Shown piece by piece: positions 59,458 through 64,000 of a DNA stretch of 64,000 nucleotides. A program made the translations under genes and the position numbers. Source of the stretch: Pseudarthrobacter sp. NamE5 (lineage in GTDB: Bacteria; Actinomycetota; Actinomycetes; Actinomycetales; Micrococcaceae). Positions within the stretch are counted from its first letter, which is position 1. Each line of letters begins with the position of its first letter. Location of the stretch: NCBI RefSeq assembly GCF_005796225.1, contig NZ_VAHO01000009.1:1-64000 (forward strand), read 5' to 3'. The notes beneath the pieces were generated by a model. The model did not search any database and was not told the origin of the DNA. It worked only from the letters and a program-made list of their open reading frames with translations.

Positions 59458-60390
59458 ATGGCAACAGCTGCAAACCTGCCTCCCGCCGTCGCGGAAGAAG
59501 CGGCACTCGGCGTCGAAAAGGCGGAATCGGCCAAAGGTCCGCGCAGCGGGCCAGGCCGGGGCAACCGCGAGGCCCGCGCCAAGGCGTCCGTTCCCCTGAC
59601 CATCCTGATGTGGCTGATCGCGTCCATCTACGCACTGCCGCTGCTCTGGTTCATCCTCAGCTCGTTCAAGCCGGGCAGTGAGCTGTTCAGCTATCCGTTG
59701 TCCATGATTCCGCGGGACTGGACGTTCCAGGGCTTCGTGGATGCCTGGGAGCGCGTGGACTTTGCCCAGTACTTCCTGAACACCGCTACGGTGGCCATCG
59801 TCACCACTGTCCTCACGGTCTTCTTCAGCGCCTGCACCGGCTATGCGCTGGCCAAGTACAACAACAAGGGCACCAGGCTGTTCTTCGTCTGCATTCTGGC
59901 CACCACCATGCTGCCCACCGAGGTGATCCTGAACCCCACGTTCTCGGTGATCCGCGACCTTGGCCTGTACAACTCGCTGGCAGGCATCATCGTGCCGTCC
60001 ATCCTGACAGCCACCGGCGTGTTCATGTTCCGGCAGTTCTTCCTCACGGTTCCGGACGATCTCCTGCATTCTGCCCGGATTGACGGCGCCAGTGAGTTGG
60101 CCATCTTCTTCCGGATCATGCTTCCGCTGTCCAGGCCAATCCTGTTCACGCTGGCCATCTTTTCCTTCCAGTGGCGCTGGAACGACTACATCTGGCCGCT
60201 GATCGTCCTGAACGATCCCAAGTGGTACACGCTGCAGGTTGCGCTGCGAAGCATCGTTGGCGCGGAAAACATTGACTGGCCAGTGCTGCTCGGCGCCTCG
60301 GTGATCTCCATCCTGCCGCTGGTGCTGGTGTTCTTTGTCTTCCAGAAGTACGTGCTGAACGCGGACGTCAGCGCCGGTCTGAAGGATTAG
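59458..60390 (+). CDS. Sugar ABC transporter permease (MalG-like)
   Basis: This 310-residue CUT1 permease has six transmembrane helices. The EAA-type loop is slightly diverged (LLHSARIDGAS near residues 200-210). About 40 hydrophilic residues precede the first helix. It starts three bases after the preceding permease gene. With its partner and SBP4 it forms a complete membrane channel; no ATPase gene is nearby. Confidence 0.92.
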   Translation: MATAANLPPAVAEEAALGVEKAESAKGPRSGPGRGNREARAKASVPLTILMWLIASIYALPLLWFILSSFKPGSELFSYPLSMIPRDWTFQGFVDAWERVDFAQYFLNTATVAIVTTVLTVFFSACTGYALAKYNNKGTRLFFVCILATTMLPTEVILNPTFSVIRDLGLYNSLAGIIVPSILTATGVFMFRQFFLTVPDDLLHSARIDGASELAIFFRIMLPLSRPILFTLAIFSFQWRWNDYIWPLIVLNDPKWYTLQVALRSIVGAENIDWPVLLGASVISILPLVLVFFVFQKYVLNADVSAGLKD

Positions 60391-60426
60391 TCCGGCCCTG
60401 TGGGGTGCCGGGGAAAGGTATTTATT

Positions 60427-62178
60427 GTGCAGACAGCTTCAGCCGACGCCACCTTCCTGAACCGGGTGGCCTATGCGGCGGACCGGGATGTAAGGGCATT
60501 CCTGGAAACGCACGACGACGATGCGCAGGCCCTGGCGCACCGGCCCGCCATGGGCAGGCTGCTGGCCATGGTCGCAGTGTTCACGGAACCAGGCTCAGCC
60601 TTCCACGGGTCGGCTGTGCTCCATGAACCGATGGGCCGGTGCCTGGACCGGCTTGAGCTGCTGCAGGGCCCCACCGGCCTGTTCGACGGTACCAATCTCT
60701 GCTCGCCCCCGGACTCCGCCTTCACCCTCAACGACGTGTGCCTCGCGCTCGGCCTGCTCCGGGCTCTGGACACGCCACCCGAGCCCCTGCTGGCGGAGGT
60801 GGACCACCGGCTCAGCGGCATCGTCGCGCGCGCCACCGACGCCCTGGTCACCGGGGGCGTGCACACCCCCAACCACCGTTGGGAACTGTGCGCAGCGCTG
60901 GCCCAAATCAACCAGCTCCAGCCGCGGCAGGACATCGCGGACCGGATCGGAGAGTGGCTGGCCGAGGGGATCGACCAGCTCCCCGACGGCATGTACTCCG
61001 AGCGCAGCCCGCTCTACGCGACCGCCGTCACCAACCCGTCCCTGATCACCATTGCGGACAGTGCCGGCCGTCCGGAGCTGCTGGACCATGTCCGGCGCAA
61101 CCTCACGGCATTCCTGCCCTGGTTCAACCCCGACGGCACTGTGGAAACGCTGTTTTCCCGCCGCCAGGACCAGTGGATGGATTTCGACGCCGCCCCCTTC
61201 CTCCGCCTGTACCGGCGCCTTGCCAGCCAGGACGGACGCCAGGACTTCGCCGCCGTTGCCGGCTGGCTTGCGGAGCTGCCCCTGCATGAGCCGGCCAAGC
61301 TGCTGGCCCTGGCCCGGCTCGACCCCTGGCTGCGCGCGGCACTGCCCGCCGCCCAGTCCCCGGAAGGGGCGCTGCCGCCGCCGGACGCTGAAGCAGCCAG
61401 GCCGGAACTTCCTGCCCCGGCACGGGCAGCACTGGAAAGCTGCGGGGCGTTCCGGTTCCGGGAAGGAAAAACAGTAGCCACCGTGTTTGGCGGCTGCGAC
61501 GACCTGGTTCCAGGCGTGGTGTCCGGGCTTGCCACGAACCCCACGTTCCTCCGCTTTGCGCACGGTTCTGCGGTTCTGGCGGGGGTTAGGCTCTCCCGCA
61601 GTTTTTTTGACCTGGGCCCCTTCCGCAGCCAGCACACGACGCTGGCCGGCACTACGGTCTCCCTGGCCGAGGAGCTGTCCGCCAATTTCTACCTGCCGCT
61701 GCCCGTTCCGAGGCGGCGGGCGGACGGCATCTACGCGCTGGAGCATGAAGGCCGCTTCAGTGCCGGCATGGGGTTCACAGCCCGACCCGCCGTGGTGCAC
61801 CGGCTTGCCACAGACCTCACAGTCCAGGTGGACCACGGACAGGTCACGGTGGACATCGCCTTTGACGGCGCGGATACAGCGTTCGCGCTGGAGCTTACGT
61901 TCCAGCCCGGCGGCGTGCTCGACGGGGTCATCCCCGCTGGCGCCCCGGAAACCTTCCAGCTGGTGGACGGGGTGGGAAGCTACCGGTCGGGTACCGACAT
62001 CATTGAGTTCGGTCCCGGTTCACCTGCAGACCCGGACACCCCGCCCGCCTACAACCCCGGCGAAAGCTACCGCTACCTGGCCGGCACCAACGCGTCGGAG
62101 GGCGTGAAGGTGTACATCACCGGCCGGACCACAGGGAGCCGGCGCTTCACCTTCCGGGGCGTGGCTGGGCGGCAGTAG
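60427..62178 (+). CDS. Uncharacterised protein, possibly a polysaccharide-lyase-like enzyme
   Basis: This 583-residue protein has no signal peptide. The N-terminal 330 residues are helical with an (alpha/alpha)-toroid look, including HTPNHRWELCAALAQIN near residue 150. The C-terminal 230 residues look like antiparallel beta-sandwich. That two-part layout and the Asn-His-Arg-Trp segment recall heparinase II/III-like polysaccharide lyases. I cannot assign a family. GTG 60427 has GGGGAAAGG eight bases upstream. It is the last gene of the SBP4 importer operon, so it probably acts on the imported oligosaccharide (inference). Confidence 0.6.
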   Translation: MQTASADATFLNRVAYAADRDVRAFLETHDDDAQALAHRPAMGRLLAMVAVFTEPGSAFHGSAVLHEPMGRCLDRLELLQGPTGLFDGTNLCSPPDSAFTLNDVCLALGLLRALDTPPEPLLAEVDHRLSGIVARATDALVTGGVHTPNHRWELCAALAQINQLQPRQDIADRIGEWLAEGIDQLPDGMYSERSPLYATAVTNPSLITIADSAGRPELLDHVRRNLTAFLPWFNPDGTVETLFSRRQDQWMDFDAAPFLRLYRRLASQDGRQDFAAVAGWLAELPLHEPAKLLALARLDPWLRAALPAAQSPEGALPPPDAEAARPELPAPARAALESCGAFRFREGKTVATVFGGCDDLVPGVVSGLATNPTFLRFAHGSAVLAGVRLSRSFFDLGPFRSQHTTLAGTTVSLAEELSANFYLPLPVPRRRADGIYALEHEGRFSAGMGFTARPAVVHRLATDLTVQVDHGQVTVDIAFDGADTAFALELTFQPGGVLDGVIPAGAPETFQLVDGVGSYRSGTDIIEFGPGSPADPDTPPAYNPGESYRYLAGTNASEGVKVYITGRTTGSRRFTFRGVAGRQ

Positions 62179-62183
62179 CTGTT

Positions 62184-62945
62184 TTAGGGCTGGACCTGCT
62201 GGAGCTGTTCGAAGACCTCCGGGGGAATGGCGTAGATGAACACCACGGCAAGCAGGTTCTTTGCAGCGTGCACGAAATAGGCGAACATCAAGTTCTTCCC
62301 GGTCCAGACGTACACGAAGACCAGCGTGGCGCCCATGGCCAGGTAGGGGAGCAGTGCGGTGAACGTGATCGCTTCCTGGCCCACAATATGCAGGGCCGCG
62401 AACAGGACCACTGACAGGATGCAGCAGATCCAGATGTTCACGCGCCGGCTCATTTTGCCGATCAGCAGGTGGCGGAAGATGTACTCCTCCACGAACGGTC
62501 CCACCACCACCAGCAGCGGAACCATGAGCCAGGCGGGCACCTGCTGCATGAGCTCCTGCAGCCCCGCCTGGTTCGCGGAGGTCTGGGCTTCACCGCTGGC
62601 CGCTACCACCACAGCCGTCAGGATCATCATGGCAATGACGGCTGCAGGGACCATCAGCAGGGTGAACCAGGGCCGGGTGGCCAGCACTTTCAGGTCGCGG
62701 CCCACCACCTTCCGTGCGGCCACCAGTGCCAGTATGCCCACTGAGGCATAGAAGAGAAGGTTCACGGCGTAGGAGGCAGCGGCCGGGGTAGGAGCCACCT
62801 GGCGGAGGAACGGTGCCAGGACTTCCCCCGCCACGGCGAAGAACCCTGCGACGGCCACATACGTCAGCAGGGTGGCGACATCCAGGGGAGTGAAGCGGTA
62901 CAGGTGCGGTTGCGGGGCAGGGGGCAGTCGTTGGGCGGTAGCCAT
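62184..62945 (-). CDS. CPBP-family intramembrane metalloprotease
   Basis: This 253-residue protein has about eight transmembrane helices. The CPBP (Abi/CAAX protease-like) motifs are present: EEYIFR with Glu153, Glu154 and Arg158, and FAALH with His186. Relatives process prenylated proteins or act in bacteriocin immunity, but the substrate here is unknown. TAGGCT ends six bases before the ATG, suggesting a leaderless mRNA; repeat copy B starts directly upstream of that -10. The gene is convergent with the lyase-like gene. Confidence 0.87.
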   Translation of the reverse strand: MATAQRLPPAPQPHLYRFTPLDVATLLTYVAVAGFFAVAGEVLAPFLRQVAPTPAAASYAVNLLFYASVGILALVAARKVVGRDLKVLATRPWFTLLMVPAAVIAMMILTAVVVAASGEAQTSANQAGLQELMQQVPAWLMVPLLVVVGPFVEEYIFRHLLIGKMSRRVNIWICCILSVVLFAALHIVGQEAITFTALLPYLAMGATLVFVYVWTGKNLMFAYFVHAAKNLLAVVFIYAIPPEVFEQLQQVQP

Positions 62946-62958
62946 ATCTTCAGCCTAG

Positions 62959-63027
62959 CCCCCAACTAGGTAGCAGCAGATGTCGGTTTCAGGCGTCAAA
63001 AGGACATCTGCTGCTACCTAGTTGGGG
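62959..63027. repeat. Long palindromic repeat, copy B
   Basis: Arms 62960-62984 and 63003-63027 are perfectly complementary over 25 bases with an 18-base loop. The first 27 bases (62959-62985) are identical to copy A at 34871-34897. This copy lies between divergent genes, next to the CPBP -10 on one side and the metal-lipoprotein promoter on the other. Confidence 0.85.
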
Positions 63028-63036
63028 AGGGCTGCG

Positions 63037-63066
63037 TTGTCGTGGGAATCCGGCGGCAGCTAAAGT
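63037..63066 (+). promoter_or_regulatory. Promoter of the metal-binding lipoprotein gene
   Basis: TTGTCG (63037-63042) and TAAAGT (63061-63066) are 18 bases apart. The ATG at 63074 lies seven bases after the -10, so the transcript is probably leaderless. Confidence 0.5.
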
Positions 63067-63073
63067 ATTCGGT

Positions 63074-64000
63074 ATGCCTAAATTCTCTTTTCGGTGCGCC
63101 AAAGTAGTCGACCGGACCACTGCGCCCAAGGTGCGCTTCCCCGTCCTGGCGGCGGCCGCCGTCGTCCTTTCCCTTTTGCTGACCGCCTGCGGTGGCGGGG
63201 CCGCGGGAAACGGGGACGGCAAGCCGGTGGTCCTCACCACGTTCACTGTTCTGGCGGACGTCGCCCGGAACGTCGCGGGGGACAAGCTCACCGTGGAGTC
63301 CATCACCAAGGCGGGGGCCGAGATCCACGGCTACGAGCCGACCCCTGGGGACATCCGTAAGGCATCCAGGGCCGACCTGATCCTGGACAACGGACTGAAC
63401 CTGGAGGCCTGGTTCGGGCAGTTCGTCGAAGGGCTGGACGTGAAGCACGCAGTGGTCAGCGAAGGTGTGGAGGCCATGTCCATCAACGAGGATGCCTACC
63501 AGGGCAAGCCGAACCCGCACGCCTGGATGTCGCCGCTGAACGTCCAGGTCTACGTGGACAACATGGTCAAGGCTTTCAGCGAACTCGACCCGGAGAACAC
63601 CGAAGCTTTCAAGGCAAACGGCGAGGCCTACAAGGCCGAACTTCAGGCCGTGCAGGACCAGATGACCGCCAGCCTCGCCGCTGTGCCCGAACCCCAGCGC
63701 GCCCTGGTCACGTGTGAGGGGGCTTTCTCCTACCTGGCCCGGGACGCCGGCCTTAAGGAGCTCTATATCTGGGCCGTCAACGCCGAACAGCAGGCCACGC
63801 CCCAGCAGATTACCCGTGCCATTGAGTACGTTAAGGCCAACAAAGTACCGGCCGTCTTCTGTGAATCCACAGTGTCCGACGCTCCCATGCAGCAGGTGGT
63901 GGAAGCCACGGGCACAACGTTCGGCGGGACCCTGTACGTGGACTCCCTCTCAGAAGCTGACGGTCCAGTGCCCACTTACCTGGACCTGATCCGGCACGAC
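63074..64000 (+). CDS. Metal ABC transporter substrate-binding lipoprotein, cluster A-I (cut by right edge)
   Basis: The visible 309 residues form a ZnuA/PsaA-type metal-binding lipoprotein with a lipobox ending LTAC at Cys39. The four expected ligands are visible: His85 in EIHGYEPTPGD, His148 in NPHAW, Glu214 in CEGAFSYLA and Asp289 in YVDSLSE. A His-His-Glu-Asp set is typical of the Mn/Fe-type members such as PsaA, whereas zinc-type proteins usually have a third His. The gene runs off the right edge close to its expected end. Permease and ATPase genes would be expected further right. Confidence 0.9.
   Translation, partial: MPKFSFRCAKVVDRTTAPKVRFPVLAAAAVVLSLLLTACGGGAAGNGDGKPVVLTTFTVLADVARNVAGDKLTVESITKAGAEIHGYEPTPGDIRKASRADLILDNGLNLEAWFGQFVEGLDVKHAVVSEGVEAMSINEDAYQGKPNPHAWMSPLNVQVYVDNMVKAFSELDPENTEAFKANGEAYKAELQAVQDQMTASLAAVPEPQRALVTCEGAFSYLARDAGLKELYIWAVNAEQQATPQQITRAIEYVKANKVPAVFCESTVSDAPMQQVVEATGTTFGGTLYVDSLSEADGPVPTYLDLIRHD

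Overview
This window is a stretch of chromosome from a high-GC Gram-positive bacterium. The aromatic-leader attenuator, BldC, Rex, bS22 and MenABE genes, the frequent GTG/TTG starts, and many genes with a -10 hexamer 6-7 bases before the start codon all fit an actinobacterium. Gene content and order resemble Micrococcaceae (Arthrobacter or Pseudarthrobacter). That placement is an inference, because no rRNA or other marker gene lies here.

Positions 1-32852 form a plant cell-wall sugar island aimed at rhamnose and rhamnogalacturonan I. From the left it holds a GH42 beta-galactosidase divergent from an ABC importer, two YesL-type DUF624 proteins, an MFS transporter and an orphan substrate-binding lipoprotein. 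A GH78 rhamnosidase and a Gfo/Idh/MocA oxidoreductase form a leftward operon. A second, LplABC/YesOPQ-like importer follows with an SGNH esterase and a YesU-like protein. After a short block of unrelated genes (spore-photoproduct-lyase-like, small hypothetical, DUF7793-like) comes a LacI regulator divergent from rhaM-rhaI-rhaEW-rhaB, a GH95 glycosidase, a CE7 esterase and a GPH symporter. Together these would deacetylate and trim the oligosaccharide, import it, and convert L-rhamnose via rhamnulose and rhamnulose-1-phosphate to DHAP and lactaldehyde or lactate. Three classes of LacI-type operator sit at the island's promoters, and one class (TGWAWCGWWTCA) recurs at four promoters.

Positions 32853-44032 are core genome: a DAHP synthase behind an apparently leaderless aromatic leader-peptide attenuator, bldC, the 32-residue ribosomal protein bS22, a HAD hydrolase, a glutaredoxin-like protein, rex, two related membrane proteins, YceI, and the cytochrome c maturation set (phosphatase, TlpA, CcdA, ResB, CcsB). 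Positions 44184-52567 hold an Hsp70-like membrane protein, a large LuxR regulator, an IniB-domain protein and two dynamin-like GTPases. This set resembles mycobacterial iniBAC plus its regulator, with an added Hsp70. Positions 52604-57013 return to core functions, including menB-menE-menA. Positions 57236-62178 carry another ABC importer with a large uncharacterised, lyase-like protein. The window ends with a CPBP protease and a metal-binding lipoprotein cut by the right edge.

Two copies of a long palindrome sharing 27 bp lie at 34871 and 62959. Hairpins are embedded in the first codons of the first permease gene in all three ABC operons and in rhaB. No tRNA, rRNA, CRISPR array or insertion sequence was seen.
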